From: Acidovorax sp. T1
Lineage (GTDB): Bacteria; Pseudomonadota; Gammaproteobacteria; Burkholderiales; Burkholderiaceae_C
Direction: 5' to 3'
Length of the DNA stretch: 64,000 nt
NCBI RefSeq assembly: GCF_002176815.1
Contig: NZ_CP021648.1
Span: 124,001-188,000, forward strand
In this document: positions 52,416-62,198 of the stretch, piece after piece
Layout of the letters: each line of letters opens with the position of its first letter
Position numbering within the stretch: position 1 is the first letter of the stretch
Program-made: the position numbers and the translations under genes
The notes under the pieces: model-generated
What the model saw: only the letters and a program-made list of their open reading frames with translations
What the model was told of the DNA's origin: nothing
Databases searched by the model: none

Positions 52416-53795
52416 ATGGCCAAAGACAAAACCACGTTCACCTGCACCGAGTGCGGCGGCACCAGCCCGCGATGGCTGGGCAAATGCCCATCGTGCAACG
52501 CCTGGAACACGCTGATCGAATCGGTGGCAGATGCCGGGCCCGGCAAAAACCGCTACAGCGGCGCACAGTTTGCCGGGCTGGCGCAGGCGCAGGCCGTGAT
52601 GCCGCTGGCGGCCATCGAGGCGACCGACATCGCGCGCACGCCCAGTGGTATCGACGAACTGGACCGCGTGCTGGGCGGGGGTATCGTCGAAGGCGGTGTG
52701 GTGTTGATTGGTGGTGACCCGGGCATTGGCAAGTCCACGCTGCTGCTGCAGGCGCTGGACGCGCTGCAGCGCGCCGGCCTGCCCACCCTGTATGTGACCG
52801 GCGAAGAAAGCGGCGCCCAGGTGGCGCTGCGCTCGCGCCGGCTGGGGCTGGACCACAGCCAGGTGAACGTGCTGGCAGAGATCCAGCTGGAAAAAATCCT
52901 GGCCACCATCGAATCCATGCAACCGGCGGTGGCAGTGATCGACTCGATCCAGACGGTGTATTCCGACCAGCTCACGTCGGCACCCGGCTCTGTGGCCCAG
53001 GTGCGCGAGTGCGCGGCGCACCTCACACGCTGCGCCAAGGCATCGGGCGTGGCCATCGTGCTGGTGGGCCATGTGACCAAGGAGGGTGCGCTGGCCGGGC
53101 CCCGCGTGCTGGAGCACATGGTGGACACGGTGCTGTATTTCGAAGGCGATACGCACAGCCAGTTCCGCCTGGTGCGCGCCATCAAGAACCGCTTTGGTGC
53201 CGTCAACGAGATCGGCGTGTTCGCCATGACCGAGAAGGGCCTCAAGGGGGTCAGTAACCCCAGCGCCATCTTTCTGAGCCAGCACAGTGAGCCCGTGCCG
53301 GGCAGTTGTGTGATGGTCACGCTCGAAGGCACCCGGCCTTTGCTGGTCGAAATACAGGCTCTGGTGGACAGTGGCGGCCCCAGCCCGCGGCGCCTGAGTG
53401 TGGGCCTGGACAAGGATCGCCTTGCCATGCTGCTGGCTGTGCTGCACCGCCATGCGGGCGTGGCCTGCATGGACCAGGACGTGTTTGTGAATGCCGTGGG
53501 TGGCGTGCGCATCAGCGAGCCCGCCGCCGACCTGGCCGTGATGCTGGCCATCACCTCCAGCCTGCGGGGCAAGGCATTGCCGCAGGGGTTCATCGCCTTT
53601 GGCGAGGTAGGGCTGGCGGGCGAGGTGCGCCCCGCGCCCCGCGGCCAGGAGCGCCTGCGCGAGGCGGCCAAGCTGGGCTTCAGCGTGGCGGTGGTGCCCA
53701 AGGCCAATGCCCCCAAAAAACCGATCGAGGGCCTGACCATCCACGCCGTGGAGCGCGTGGAAGAGGCCATGAACGTGGTGCGCGGGATGGGCTGA
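52416..53795 (+). CDS. radA: DNA repair protein RadA
   Basis: 459 residues. Four-cysteine zinc finger (C10, C13, C24, C27), RecA-like core with Walker [11 protein letters not shown] near residue 100, the RadA-specific KNRFG motif, and a C-terminal Lon-like domain (about 300-459). Promotes branch migration of recombination intermediates. Confidence 0.95.
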   Translation: MAKDKTTFTCTECGGTSPRWLGKCPSCNAWNTLIESVADAGPGKNRYSGAQFAGLAQAQAVMPLAAIEATDIARTPSGIDELDRVLGGGIVEGGVVLIGGDPGIGKSTLLLQALDALQRAGLPTLYVTGEESGAQVALRSRRLGLDHSQVNVLAEIQLEKILATIESMQPAVAVIDSIQTVYSDQLTSAPGSVAQVRECAAHLTRCAKASGVAIVLVGHVTKEGALAGPRVLEHMVDTVLYFEGDTHSQFRLVRAIKNRFGAVNEIGVFAMTEKGLKGVSNPSAIFLSQHSEPVPGSCVMVTLEGTRPLLVEIQALVDSGGPSPRRLSVGLDKDRLAMLLAVLHRHAGVACMDQDVFVNAVGGVRISEPAADLAVMLAITSSLRGKALPQGFIAFGEVGLAGEVRPAPRGQERLREAAKLGFSVAVVPKANAPKKPIEGLTIHAVERVEEAMNVVRGMG

Positions 53796-53874
53796 GGGCC
53801 AGCGCTCAGCCTCTCAGGCATGCCTACGCACTCCCCACAGGGTTGGGCGGGTGGCGCCGTAAGACAATGGGGCC

Positions 53875-54309
53875 ATGAATTTTAGAAATATCCTGGTGCC
53901 CGTGGGGCTGGTGATTGTTGTGGTGATGGGCTTTCGGTCCTATGGCTGGATGGGCGTGGCGGCCGTCGGCGGGGGCGTCCTCATGTGGGCCCTGCTGCAT
54001 TTCACCCGCCTTATGAATGTGCTGCGCAAGGCGGCCGATCGCCCGATCGGCCATGTGGGCAGCGCCGTCATGCTCAATGCCAAACTGCAGGCGGGGGTGA
54101 GCCTGATGCATGTGGTCGCCATGACCCGCTCGTTGGGGGCGCTGCAGTCGCCCGAAAACGAACAGCCCGAGGTCTACCGCTGGACCGATGGCACCCAATC
54201 GCATGTGACCTGCGTGTTCCAGAATGGCAAGCTGGTGAAGTGGGCGCTGGAGCGTCCGGTGGAACCCGCCGATGCCCAAGGCGGCGATGCAGGGTCGGCG
54301 GCGCCGTAA
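53875..54309 (+). CDS. Conserved hypothetical membrane protein
   Basis: 144 residues. Two adjacent membrane helices at about 5-45 (ILVPVGLVIVVVMGFRSYG; VAAVGGGVLMWALLHF), then a soluble cytoplasmic or periplasmic part with no motif I recognise. Starts 79 bases after radA and ends 43 bases before ilvE, so it may share a transcript with either. Function unknown. Confidence 0.75.
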   Translation: MNFRNILVPVGLVIVVVMGFRSYGWMGVAAVGGGVLMWALLHFTRLMNVLRKAADRPIGHVGSAVMLNAKLQAGVSLMHVVAMTRSLGALQSPENEQPEVYRWTDGTQSHVTCVFQNGKLVKWALERPVEPADAQGGDAGSAAP

Positions 54310-54352
54310 AATCCGTGGTTTTGCGACACCTCCAGCAACCCAAAGGACACCC

Positions 54353-55303
54353 ATGAGCCCCGTAGTTCCCTCGATGGCCGATCGTGACGGCAAGATCTGG
54401 ATGGACGGCCAGATGGTCGACTGGCGCGATGCCAAGATCCATGTGCTGACCCACACCCTGCATTACGGTTGCGGCGCCTTCGAAGGCGTGCGCGCCTACA
54501 ACACCGTGGGCGGCACGGCCATCTTCCGTCTGCAGGACCACACCGAGCGCCTGTTTAACAGCGCCAAGATCCTGCGCATGAAGATCCCTTTCACCCAGGA
54601 GCAGGTGAACGAGGCGCAGTGCGCGGTGATGCGCGAGAACCGGCTGGAATCGGGCTACCTGCGCCCCCTGACCTGGATCGGCGACAAGAAGCTGGGCGTG
54701 TCGCCCAAGGGCAACGACATACACCTGATGGTGGCGGCCTGGGCCTGGGGCGCCTATCTGGGCGAAGACGGCATGGCCCGCGGCATCCGCGTCAAAACCA
54801 GCAGCTACACGCGCCACCACGTCAACATCACCATGAGCCAGGCCAAGGCGGTGAGCAACTACACCAATTCCATTCTGGCCAATACCGAAGCCACCGACGA
54901 TGGCTACGACGAGGCGCTGCTGCTCGATGCCGCCGGCTTTGTCTCTGAGGGCTCGGGCGAGAACGTGTTCATCGTCAAGAACGGTGTGGTTTACACGCCC
55001 GACCTGTCGGCCGGTGCCCTCAACGGCATCACGCGCAACACCGTGTTCCATATCTGCAAGGACCTGGGCCTGGAAGTGGTGCAAAAGCGCATCACGCGCG
55101 ACGAGGTGTACATCGCCGACGAAGCTTTCTTCACCGGCACGGCCGCCGAAGTCACGCCCATTCGCGAACTGGACCGCATCGAGCTGGGCAAGGGTGACTA
55201 TGTGGGCCGCCGGGGTCCCATTACCGAAAAAATCCAGAGCGCTTTCTTTGACATCGTCAACGGCCGCAATCCCCAATACGCCCACTGGCTCACCAAGGTC
55301 TGA
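54353..55303 (+). CDS. ilvE: Branched-chain amino-acid aminotransferase
   Basis: 316 residues, class IV PLP enzyme. Conserved LHYGCGAFEGVRAY, PLP lysine in YTRHHVNITMSQAKAVSNY (the K of SQAK), and EGSGENVFIVKNG. Last step of Leu, Ile and Val synthesis. The start ATG 54353 has AAGGAC upstream. Its stop is followed after two bases by the zinc-finger gene. Confidence 0.95.
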   Translation: MSPVVPSMADRDGKIWMDGQMVDWRDAKIHVLTHTLHYGCGAFEGVRAYNTVGGTAIFRLQDHTERLFNSAKILRMKIPFTQEQVNEAQCAVMRENRLESGYLRPLTWIGDKKLGVSPKGNDIHLMVAAWAWGAYLGEDGMARGIRVKTSSYTRHHVNITMSQAKAVSNYTNSILANTEATDDGYDEALLLDAAGFVSEGSGENVFIVKNGVVYTPDLSAGALNGITRNTVFHICKDLGLEVVQKRITRDEVYIADEAFFTGTAAEVTPIRELDRIELGKGDYVGRRGPITEKIQSAFFDIVNGRNPQYAHWLTKV

Positions 55304-55305
55304 CC

Positions 55306-55512
55306 ATGTCGCAAGCCGTTATTGAACTTCTGGCCAAAGACCTGAACGCCCAGGGCGGCGTGTTCTGCCCCAATCCCAAAGCAGACATGAAGCTCTGGAA
55401 CAGCCATCCCAAGGTCTATCTCGACGTGGCCCATACCGGGGAAGCCAAGTGCCCTTATTGCGGCACGGTGTACCGGTTGAAGGCGGGCGAGGTCGCTCAC
55501 GGCGGTCATTGA
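55306..55512 (+). CDS. CHCC-type zinc-finger protein
   Basis: 68 residues. The zinc site is formed by C21, H43 and the pair CPYC at 49-52 (GEAKCPYCGTVYRL), the pattern of the zf-CHCC family found also in the NDUFS6-like subunit of complex I. Role in bacteria unknown. Tightly linked to ilvE (two bases) and to the glycosyltransferase that follows (three bases). Confidence 0.85.
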   Translation: MSQAVIELLAKDLNAQGGVFCPNPKADMKLWNSHPKVYLDVAHTGEAKCPYCGTVYRLKAGEVAHGGH

Positions 55513-55515
55513 TTG

Positions 55516-56331
55516 ATGGCTGTTGCAGCAGGACGTGGATCTGCACCACCCACATTGACCGTTGCGGTACTGTCTCACAACGAGGCACATCGCATTGAAG
55601 CCTGCTTGCGCAGTGCCGCTTTTGCCGATCAGCTGCTGGTGGTGGACAGTGGCAGCACGGATGACACAGTGGCCATTGCGCGCAGCCTGGGCGCAGAAGT
55701 GCACAGCTACCCCGACTGGCAAGGGTTTGCCGTGCAGCGCAACCGGCTGTTGGCCAATTCGCGTGGCGATTATGTGTTCTTTCTGGATGCCGACGAGGTA
55801 ATGACGCCCGCGTTTGCACAGGAGTTGCAAGCCATCGTGCGCTCCGGCGAACAGGCGGTGTGGACGATTCGCTGGCGCATGGTCGCCTACGGGCACGAAC
55901 TCAGGTATTTCCGCTCGCAATCACAGATCGAGCGCCTGTTTGTGCGGGCACTTGTCAAGGAATACACCGGCGTGGTGCACGAGCAAGCGCAGCTGCATGC
56001 CTTGCCCGGCGGCGGGGCGGTGCCGCGCCGTCTGATCAAGGCACGGCTGCTGCACTACTCTCGCACCACAGTGCGGGGAAGCCTGGAAAAGCTCACCCAG
56101 TACGTCATGCTGGGGGCCGCCAAACGCGCCGAAAAAGGCCAGCGGGGCGGCGTGCTGCGGGGCCTGGCATCGGGGCTTTCCATGTTCCTGCGTCTGTATG
56201 TGTTCCGCCTGGGGTTCTTGTGTGGTGGGCCCGGGTTTCTGTACTGCCTGTTCGTGGCGCTGGAGGGCTTTTTCCGTTACGCGGCCCTGCACTACGACCG
56301 TGACAGCCTGACAGACAAGGTGATTCGCTGA
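55516..56331 (+). CDS. Family 2 glycosyltransferase (WaaE/KdtX-like)
   Basis: 271 residues. GT-A fold: LTVAVLSHNEAHRIEACL, the nucleotide-binding VVDSGSTDDT and the DXD motif FFLDADEV. The RNRLLANSRGDYVFFLD block and the C-terminal membrane-associated part (RLYVFRLGFLCGGPGFLYC) are typical of LPS inner-core beta-1,4-glucosyltransferases WaaE/KdtX. ATG 55516; a TTG is one codon upstream. Confidence 0.88.
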   Translation: MAVAAGRGSAPPTLTVAVLSHNEAHRIEACLRSAAFADQLLVVDSGSTDDTVAIARSLGAEVHSYPDWQGFAVQRNRLLANSRGDYVFFLDADEVMTPAFAQELQAIVRSGEQAVWTIRWRMVAYGHELRYFRSQSQIERLFVRALVKEYTGVVHEQAQLHALPGGGAVPRRLIKARLLHYSRTTVRGSLEKLTQYVMLGAAKRAEKGQRGGVLRGLASGLSMFLRLYVFRLGFLCGGPGFLYCLFVALEGFFRYAALHYDRDSLTDKVIR

Positions 56332-57584
56332 TGACCGCACAGCGCTGGTATGGGCGTTGCGCGAGCATTGGCGCTTTCATGGTGCCCGGGTTGGCGCTCT
56401 GGTTGCCGTCGGGCTACTCCTACGGTGCAGTCTTGTTGCTGCTTGCGGCGCTGGCCAGTGCCCCGATGTGGTGGCGCAACCCTGTGCCGCGCGCCGCCTG
56501 GTGGCTCACGGCTGCCTTTGTGGCCATGGCTGGGCTGTGGACGCTGGATGTGGGCACCGCCTGGGGCATGGGCAGCATGGAGCGCCCGACGAAGTACCTG
56601 CTGGCATTGCCCTGCATGTTCTACCTGTTGACGTTTGCGCCCCGTGTCTCTTGGTTGTGGGCGGGCATTGCCGTGGGCGCCGTGGGCGCCGGGCTGATAG
56701 GTTTCTACCAGGTGGGCATGCGGGGCCTGGAGCGTGCCAACGGCTATACCAACGCGATCCAGTATGGTGATCTGAGCATGCTGCTGGGGTTGATGAGTGG
56801 TGTTGTGCTCGTGGTGCAATGGCGGCGATGGAACGCCTGGCAACGCGGGTTGCTAGCCGTTGCCGTGGCGCTGGGAATGGTGGGCTGCGTGCTCTCCCAG
56901 TCCCGTGGAGGCTGGCTTGCGCTGGCGCTGCTGTTGCCAGTATGCGTGTGGCTTCTGGTGCGAACGACCGGTCAGAGGAGCCTGTACTGGGGGCTGACTG
57001 CGCTGGCGTTTGCGGCAGCTGCGCTGTCGCAGGTGCCAGCTATTGAGCGCAGGCTGGACGAAGCGCGTCAGGAGGTGCAAACCTACCAGGAACGCGGTGA
57101 CGGCAGCAGTTCGGTGGGGCAACGGCTCGCGCACTGGCGCCTGGCATGGGAGATGGGCAGGGACCGGCCACTCATTGGTTGGGGGCGGGCCGGCTATATA
57201 GAGGAGAAGGCGAGGCGCGTGGCGGCGGGGCAGGCCTACCCCAGTGTTCTGGAATATGGGCATGCGCACAATGAAGTTCTGGACCTGTTTGCCAAGCGGG
57301 GTCTGATGGGTGTGCTGCTGTTGATGGCTTTCTACGGTATACCGCTGGCGATTTTCTGGCCCACGGCTGCGCGGATTCGGGATGGCTCAGGCAAGGTGGA
57401 CAATGAGTCGCTCGCACTGAGCCTGGTTGGTGTGTTGATGCCGCTGTCGTACATCGGTTTTGGCCTCACGCAGGTATTTCTGGCCCACAACAGTGGCAAC
57501 ATGTTCTATCTCTTCATGTGCCCGCTGGTGCTGACCGCCCTGCATGGGCGACGTGCGCGCAGGGGTTGCCTCAGTACGGTCTGA
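56331..57584 (+). CDS. O-antigen ligase family protein (WaaL/Wzy_C type)
   Basis: 417 residues, about 11 membrane helices. The Wzy_C signature region is SQSRGGWLALALLLP, and the large periplasmic loop holds GHAHNEVLDLFAKRGLMG with the functional histidine. Joins O-chains to lipid A-core or polymerises units. ATG overlaps the TGA of the preceding glycosyltransferase by one base, so translation is coupled. Confidence 0.9.
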   Translation: MTAQRWYGRCASIGAFMVPGLALWLPSGYSYGAVLLLLAALASAPMWWRNPVPRAAWWLTAAFVAMAGLWTLDVGTAWGMGSMERPTKYLLALPCMFYLLTFAPRVSWLWAGIAVGAVGAGLIGFYQVGMRGLERANGYTNAIQYGDLSMLLGLMSGVVLVVQWRRWNAWQRGLLAVAVALGMVGCVLSQSRGGWLALALLLPVCVWLLVRTTGQRSLYWGLTALAFAAAALSQVPAIERRLDEARQEVQTYQERGDGSSSVGQRLAHWRLAWEMGRDRPLIGWGRAGYIEEKARRVAAGQAYPSVLEYGHAHNEVLDLFAKRGLMGVLLLMAFYGIPLAIFWPTAARIRDGSGKVDNESLALSLVGVLMPLSYIGFGLTQVFLAHNSGNMFYLFMCPLVLTALHGRRARRGCLSTV

Positions 57585-57598
57585 CCAGGGCTTTACCG

Positions 57599-58573
57599 AT
57601 GAACATCCTGCTGGTCAACAACTCCTCTATTCCCGTCTATGGCTACGGTGGCACCGAGCGCGTGATCTGGGACCTGGGCAAGACGCTGGTGCAGCAAGGC
57701 CACCGCGTGAGTTACCTGGTTCCTGAAGGCTCTCGCTGTGACTTCGGCCAGGTGTTTCCCATCCGACCCGGGGAGCCTTGGGAGGGCCAGATACCGGCCG
57801 ACGTAGACATCACGCATTTTCAGTTCAATCCGTGCAGCGAAATCGGTCGCCCCTACCTGGTGACCGAGCACGGCAACGCGCGCAAACTCAAGCCGTTGCC
57901 GCGCAACACGGTATTCCTCTCGCGCGACCATGCGTCGCGCTATGGCTCCACCGAGTTCGTCTACAACGGCCTGGCCTGGGACAGCTATGGCCCGGTGGAC
58001 TTTGACCGCCCGCGCCCGCACTATCACTTTCTGGGCAAGGCGGCCTGGGGTGTGAAGAACGTGCGCGGTGCCGTTCGCGTGGCCAAGCTGGCGGGCGTGG
58101 AGCTCGATGTGCTGGGCGGCAACCGCATCAACTTCAAGCGTGGATTTCGTTGGACGCTGTCGCGCAAGATCCACTTCCACGGCATGGTGGGCGGCACGCA
58201 AAAGACGGGCCTGCTCAACGCATCGCGCGGGCTGATCTTTCCGGTGCGCTGGCATGAGCCGTTTGGTCTGGCCATCATCGAAAGCCTGTACTTTGGCTGC
58301 CCCGTCTTTGCCACACCGTACGGCGCTTTGCCTGAACTGGTGCCGGTGCACTGTGGTGTGCTGTCTGCGCAGGCCTCGGTGCTGGCCGAAGCAGTTCGCA
58401 ACAATCACTTCGATCCTCGCGCATGCCATGCGCATGTGGTGGAACACTTTGGTGTGCAACGCATGGCGCGCAACTACCTGCGCGTGTACGAACGTGTGCT
58501 GGCCGGCGAAACACTGAATGCACATCCGCCCGTGATTCAGGGGCCCGCACGCGAGCTGCCCTGGGCGAACTGA
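57599..58573 (+). CDS. Family 4-type glycosyltransferase
   Basis: 324 residues, GT-B fold. N-terminal NSSIPVYGYGGTERVIWDLGKTL is a glycine-rich acceptor-side loop; C-terminal RWHEPFGLAIIESLYFGCPVFATPYGALPEL is the family 4 sugar-nucleotide EX7E region. Third gene of the surface-polysaccharide cluster. ATG 57599 is just after the ligase stop. The linked acceptor and sugar are unknown. Confidence 0.88.
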   Translation: MNILLVNNSSIPVYGYGGTERVIWDLGKTLVQQGHRVSYLVPEGSRCDFGQVFPIRPGEPWEGQIPADVDITHFQFNPCSEIGRPYLVTEHGNARKLKPLPRNTVFLSRDHASRYGSTEFVYNGLAWDSYGPVDFDRPRPHYHFLGKAAWGVKNVRGAVRVAKLAGVELDVLGGNRINFKRGFRWTLSRKIHFHGMVGGTQKTGLLNASRGLIFPVRWHEPFGLAIIESLYFGCPVFATPYGALPELVPVHCGVLSAQASVLAEAVRNNHFDPRACHAHVVEHFGVQRMARNYLRVYERVLAGETLNAHPPVIQGPARELPWAN

Positions 58574-58679
58574 TGCGCCTTGTGTGACGGCAGTCATCGA
58601 AAATTCTGCCCCAAGAAGCCGCTTCCGCGTGCCAGCCCAAGTCGTAGAAGTTATCGAAAATAGCAGTTCCGGGGGGGGC

Positions 58680-59675
58680 TCAACCCAGCAGCGCGCGGGC
58701 CCCCTGGTCCATGCGCACAATCAGCTCGGCGGCGGTTGGCAGGTCGCGCACCAGTCCCACCCCTTCCCCCACGGTGACATGCGCGGCGGTGTAGTCGCCA
58801 GCCAAAACTGCCGCGTCATACGCATCCCGGGCAGCGGCCGGCTCGCTGCGCAGCGCGTCGATGCGTTCTTCCCATGCCCGATGCAAGGGGTTGCGTAGGG
58901 CGCGAAAGTCGTAGGGCGCAGGCCAGTTCTTGCGCCGCAGGATGTCGAACACCGCGCTGCGAGCTGTGCCGTCGCCGTCCGTGCGCACGGCCAGCTCTTT
59001 GGCGCCTTGTGGTGCCAGGCTTTCGGCGGTGGCCCACAGGCGCGAGCCGACCAGCGCGCCATCGGCGCCCAGCACCATCGCCGCGGCCAGGGTGCGGCCG
59101 TCGGCAATGCCTCCGGCGGCCAGCAGCAGGGTGCCGGGGGCATGCGCCGCCAGCCAGTCGGCGAGCTCGGGCACGAAGGTCATGGTGGCGCGGCCATGGA
59201 GGGCGTTCATGCCATGGCCGCCCGCCTCGGCGCCTTGCGCCACGATGACCGTGGCGCCGGCCTCCACGGCCTGGGGCGCCTGTTCCATGCGCTGGATCTG
59301 GCAGATCAGCGCGGCCCCACTGGCTGCAATGCGTGCGGCATACCGGCGGGCGTCGCCGAACGACAGCATCACGGCGCGGGGGCGGTGCTCCGGGGCATGG
59401 TCCAGCACCCAGTCCAGTGCCGAGGCGTCTTCATCGAGCTTCCAGGTGATGAAGCCGCAGCCAATGCGGCCGGTTTCTGCCGCCTGCAGCGCGAGTGTGT
59501 ACTCACGCTGGGTCCAGGCGAGGTCACCATATCCGCCGCCCACCATCCCCAGGGCTCCGGCCCGCGCGCAGGCTGCGGCCAGTGCGCCGCCGGAAGCCAG
59601 CGCCATGGGTGCAAGCGCGATTGGGGTGGTCAGGTCGAAGCGGGCGGAAAACCGAGAGTGGGTGAGTAGTGTCAT
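58680..59675 (-). CDS. Nitronate monooxygenase family flavoprotein
   Basis: 331 residues, FMN TIM barrel. Conserved PIALAPMALASGGALAAA, IVAQGAEAGGHG and LAAGGIADGRTLAAAMVLGADG. Detoxifies alkyl nitronates such as propionate 3-nitronate. The start is set at ATG 59675, which gives the family opening TLLTHSRFSARFDL. Downstream, 106 bases with a poly-G run and no gene separate it from the glycosyltransferase. Confidence 0.88.
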   Translation of the reverse strand: MTLLTHSRFSARFDLTTPIALAPMALASGGALAAACARAGALGMVGGGYGDLAWTQREYTLALQAAETGRIGCGFITWKLDEDASALDWVLDHAPEHRPRAVMLSFGDARRYAARIAASGAALICQIQRMEQAPQAVEAGATVIVAQGAEAGGHGMNALHGRATMTFVPELADWLAAHAPGTLLLAAGGIADGRTLAAAMVLGADGALVGSRLWATAESLAPQGAKELAVRTDGDGTARSAVFDILRRKNWPAPYDFRALRNPLHRAWEERIDALRSEPAAARDAYDAAVLAGDYTAAHVTVGEGVGLVRDLPTAAELIVRMDQGARALLG

Positions 59676-59741
59676 GTGGGCATTGTCCTGCGCTCTTTGC
59701 CAGCCGTCCAACCGGATGCGGATGGCAGGCGCTGATGCGCT

Positions 59742-59792
59742 ACACAAAACGTAGCTGGCAGCGCTTTCCACTTCTGGCTTCACAATCGAAAA
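59742..59792 (+). repeat. Interspersed palindromic repeat, copy 10 (partial)
   Basis: GTAGCTGGCAGCGCTTTCC followed by ...GGCTTCACAATCGAAAAG; the right palindrome half is degenerate. Lies between the nitronate monooxygenase and sensor-kinase genes. Confidence 0.65.
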
Positions 59793-59846
59793 GCGGCCGA
59801 ACGCAAGGTGAAATCAGCGCAATGCGCTCATCTTTTTGATATGGCC

Positions 59847-61085
59847 CTAGCCGCCCGCCCCCGCCTGTACTGGCAGGCGCAGCACAAAGCAGGCGCCAGG
59901 CGCGCCGTCGGGCCGGTCTTCGCAGCGCACGGTGCCGTTGTGGCGCTCGGCAATCGAGCGCACCAGCGCCAGCCCCAGGCCCACGCCCCCGGCACGCTCG
60001 CTGGCACCGGGCAGGCGGTAGAAGGGCTCGAAGATGCGTTCGCGCAAGGCGGGGGGAACGCCGGGCCCCTGGTCGAGCACGCTCAGCTGGGCCTGGCCAT
60101 CGCGCCGCTGCACCACCACCGTGATGTCGCCCTGGCTGTAGCGGCGTGCGTTCTCCAGCAGGTTGCGCAGCGCGCGGCGCAGCAGCTTGGCCACGCCATG
60201 CACCTCCAGCAGCTCGGGGCTGGCGCTCACATCCAGGTCGGCCCCCACCCGTGCGCATTCTTCGGCGGCCAGTCCGATCAGGTCCACCAGTTCCACGGTG
60301 CCCACATCGGCCTCGCGCGCGTCCAGTCGGCTGGACAGCAGGATTTCATCGACCAGCTGGTCGAGTTCGGCAATGTTGCGCAGGATTTCTTCGCGGAACG
60401 CGGGCGAGGGTTGCTGGCCGCCCATCAGCTCCAGGCCCATGCGGATGCGTGTGAGCGGCGAGCGCAGTTCGTGCGAGGCGTTGGCCAGCAGCGATTTGTG
60501 GGTCTTGACCAGGGTTTCAATGCGCGCCGCGGCCGCATTGAACTGGCGCGCCAGGTCGGCCACCTCGTCCTGCCCGTGCTCGGGAACGCGCACCGACAGA
60601 TCGCCTTCGCCAAACCGCTGCACGCTGCGCTGCAGGGTCTCCAGCCGCTGCAGCAGGCGACGGATGATGGGGAACACTCCCACGGCCACGGCCAGGCCCA
60701 CCAGGCCCAGCATCCACAGGAAACCAAAGGGCGGACGCATCCAGAAGGCGGCTTCGGGGCGTCGGTTGGGGCCGGGGTGGTTGCCCCGGTCGGCGCGCGG
60801 AGCGAGCTGCAGGTTGTAGGTGGTGCCGTCGGCGCTGTCGATGCGCAGCTCCAGGCCTTCGCCCGGTGGCCCCGGCACGCGCGTGGCCAGCCCGGCGATC
60901 AGTGTGTGGCCGTCCCCGTCGCGCAGCACCACTTCGCGGGCGGGGGGTGCCGCGGGCTGGGTGTTCTGCTCTGCGGCGATGCGCCAGGCCCAGCCCACGG
61001 CCAGCGTGAGCACGGCCATGCCGCCGACCACCGCCAGCCAGATGCGCAGGTACAGGCGGCGGGAAAAAATATCAAACAACGCCAT
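59847..61085 (-). CDS. Sensor histidine kinase, EnvZ/OmpR class
   Basis: 412 residues. Two membrane helices (LRIWLAVVGGMAVLTLAVGWAW at 14-35 and a second near 117-140) flank a periplasmic domain of about 80 residues. HAMP, then HisKA with H in LANASHELRSPLTRIRMG, and the ATPase (NLLENARRYSQG, GVGLGLALVRSIAE). The gene lies 206 bases after its response-regulator gene, an unusually large gap with only GC-rich stems inside. Confidence 0.93.
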   Translation of the reverse strand: MALFDIFSRRLYLRIWLAVVGGMAVLTLAVGWAWRIAAEQNTQPAAPPAREVVLRDGDGHTLIAGLATRVPGPPGEGLELRIDSADGTTYNLQLAPRADRGNHPGPNRRPEAAFWMRPPFGFLWMLGLVGLAVAVGVFPIIRRLLQRLETLQRSVQRFGEGDLSVRVPEHGQDEVADLARQFNAAAARIETLVKTHKSLLANASHELRSPLTRIRMGLELMGGQQPSPAFREEILRNIAELDQLVDEILLSSRLDAREADVGTVELVDLIGLAAEECARVGADLDVSASPELLEVHGVAKLLRRALRNLLENARRYSQGDITVVVQRRDGQAQLSVLDQGPGVPPALRERIFEPFYRLPGASERAGGVGLGLALVRSIAERHNGTVRCEDRPDGAPGACFVLRLPVQAGAGG

Positions 61086-61291
61086 GCCCCACGCCCGTGA
61101 ACTTTGGCCTGAGCAATTGGCGCGCCCCAAGCCAGTGCCACCGTGTAACTGGCTTTGCCAGGCCACCGGTGGCGTCCCCCTGGGGGCTGAGGTGCCGCGG
61201 CTCGAAGCCTGCCGGTGCAGGCTTGGACGGCTCAGAAGGGTTGCCGACTCTGGCGGCAACACCGGGCGCAGTGCGACTCAGGCGGGGCATA

Positions 61292-62014
61292 TCAATCTTG
61301 CTGTTTGGCGAACACATAGCCCACGCCGCGTACCGTTAGGATGCGGCGCGGATTCTTGGCGTCCACTTCGATGGCGGCGCGGATGCGGCCCATGTGCACG
61401 TCGATGGAGCGGTCAAACGCTTCCAGCTCGCGGCCGCGCACGGCCTCCATGATCTGGTCGCGCGTAAGCACGCGGCCGGCGCGCTCGGCCAGCGCCACCA
61501 GCAGGTCGAACTGGTAGGAGGTGAGGTCGGCCAGCTCGCCGGCCACGGTCACGGTACGGGCGTCGCGGTCAATCTCCAGCGTGCCAAACCGCAGCGCCTG
61601 GCTGGCCGGCGCAGCGCTGCCGCCATCGGTGCGGCGGCGCAGGATGGCGCGGATGCGGGCCAGCAGCTCGCGCGGCTCGAAGGGCTTGGGCAGGTAGTCG
61701 TCGGCGCCCAGCTCCAGGCCGATGATGCGGTCCATGGGGTCGCCCTTGGCGGTGAGCATGAGCACCGGCACCTGGGCGGCGGGGCCCTGCAGCGCGCGGA
61801 TGCGCCGGCAGACGTCCAGGCCGTCCATGTCGGGCAGCATCAGATCGAGGATGACCAGGTCGGGCAAGGGCCCCGCATCAGGGCCCTGCAGTTGCGCCAG
61901 GCCGCTCGCGCCATCGGCGCGGTGCGTGACGTGCAGGCCAGACTGGCCGAGGTATTCGCCCACCATCTGTGCAAGGCGGGCGTCGTCTTCAATCATCAAC
62001 AGGTGCGAGCTCAT
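61292..62014 (-). CDS. OmpR-family response regulator
   Basis: 240 residues. Receiver about 1-120 with acidic pair in LLMIEDDARL, phospho-acceptor in LVILDLMLPDMDGLDV and LPKPFEPRELL; winged helix C-domain ending RRILTVRGVGYVF. First gene of the two-component operon, with the kinase following on the same strand. The signal is unknown; RstAB- or BaeSR-like systems are possible parallels. Confidence 0.93.
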   Translation of the reverse strand: MSSHLLMIEDDARLAQMVGEYLGQSGLHVTHRADGASGLAQLQGPDAGPLPDLVILDLMLPDMDGLDVCRRIRALQGPAAQVPVLMLTAKGDPMDRIIGLELGADDYLPKPFEPRELLARIRAILRRRTDGGSAAPASQALRFGTLEIDRDARTVTVAGELADLTSYQFDLLVALAERAGRVLTRDQIMEAVRGRELEAFDRSIDVHMGRIRAAIEVDAKNPRRILTVRGVGYVFAKQQD

Positions 62015-62136
62015 CGTGGCAGTGTAGTGGGGCAGTGGAGTCGGTTCGGGCAGGGCTCCATCGTGACCCGCAGGCGTCGCGCAGCGTTGAAGCCGCCGTA
62101 AAGTTCCGGTAAACCGTGCAACCTCGCAGGTGCTCA

Positions 62137-62198
62137 AATGCTATTGTTTATATAGCTGTTGGCGCTTTAAGGTCGGGCACTAGCGGGTGTTTTGACCC
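62137..62198 (+). repeat. Interspersed palindromic repeat, copy 11
   Basis: TATATAGCTGTTGGCGCTTT, spacer, CGGGCACTAGCGGG, tail GTTTTGACCCG. Contains TTA at 62167-62169, the stop codon of the minus-strand ampG-type gene, and codes for its last residues. Confidence 0.8.

Noticed and set aside
58574..58679. Repeated ATCGAAAA as a possible direct-repeat element
   Set aside because: Only two short copies 50-odd bases apart; can arise by chance.
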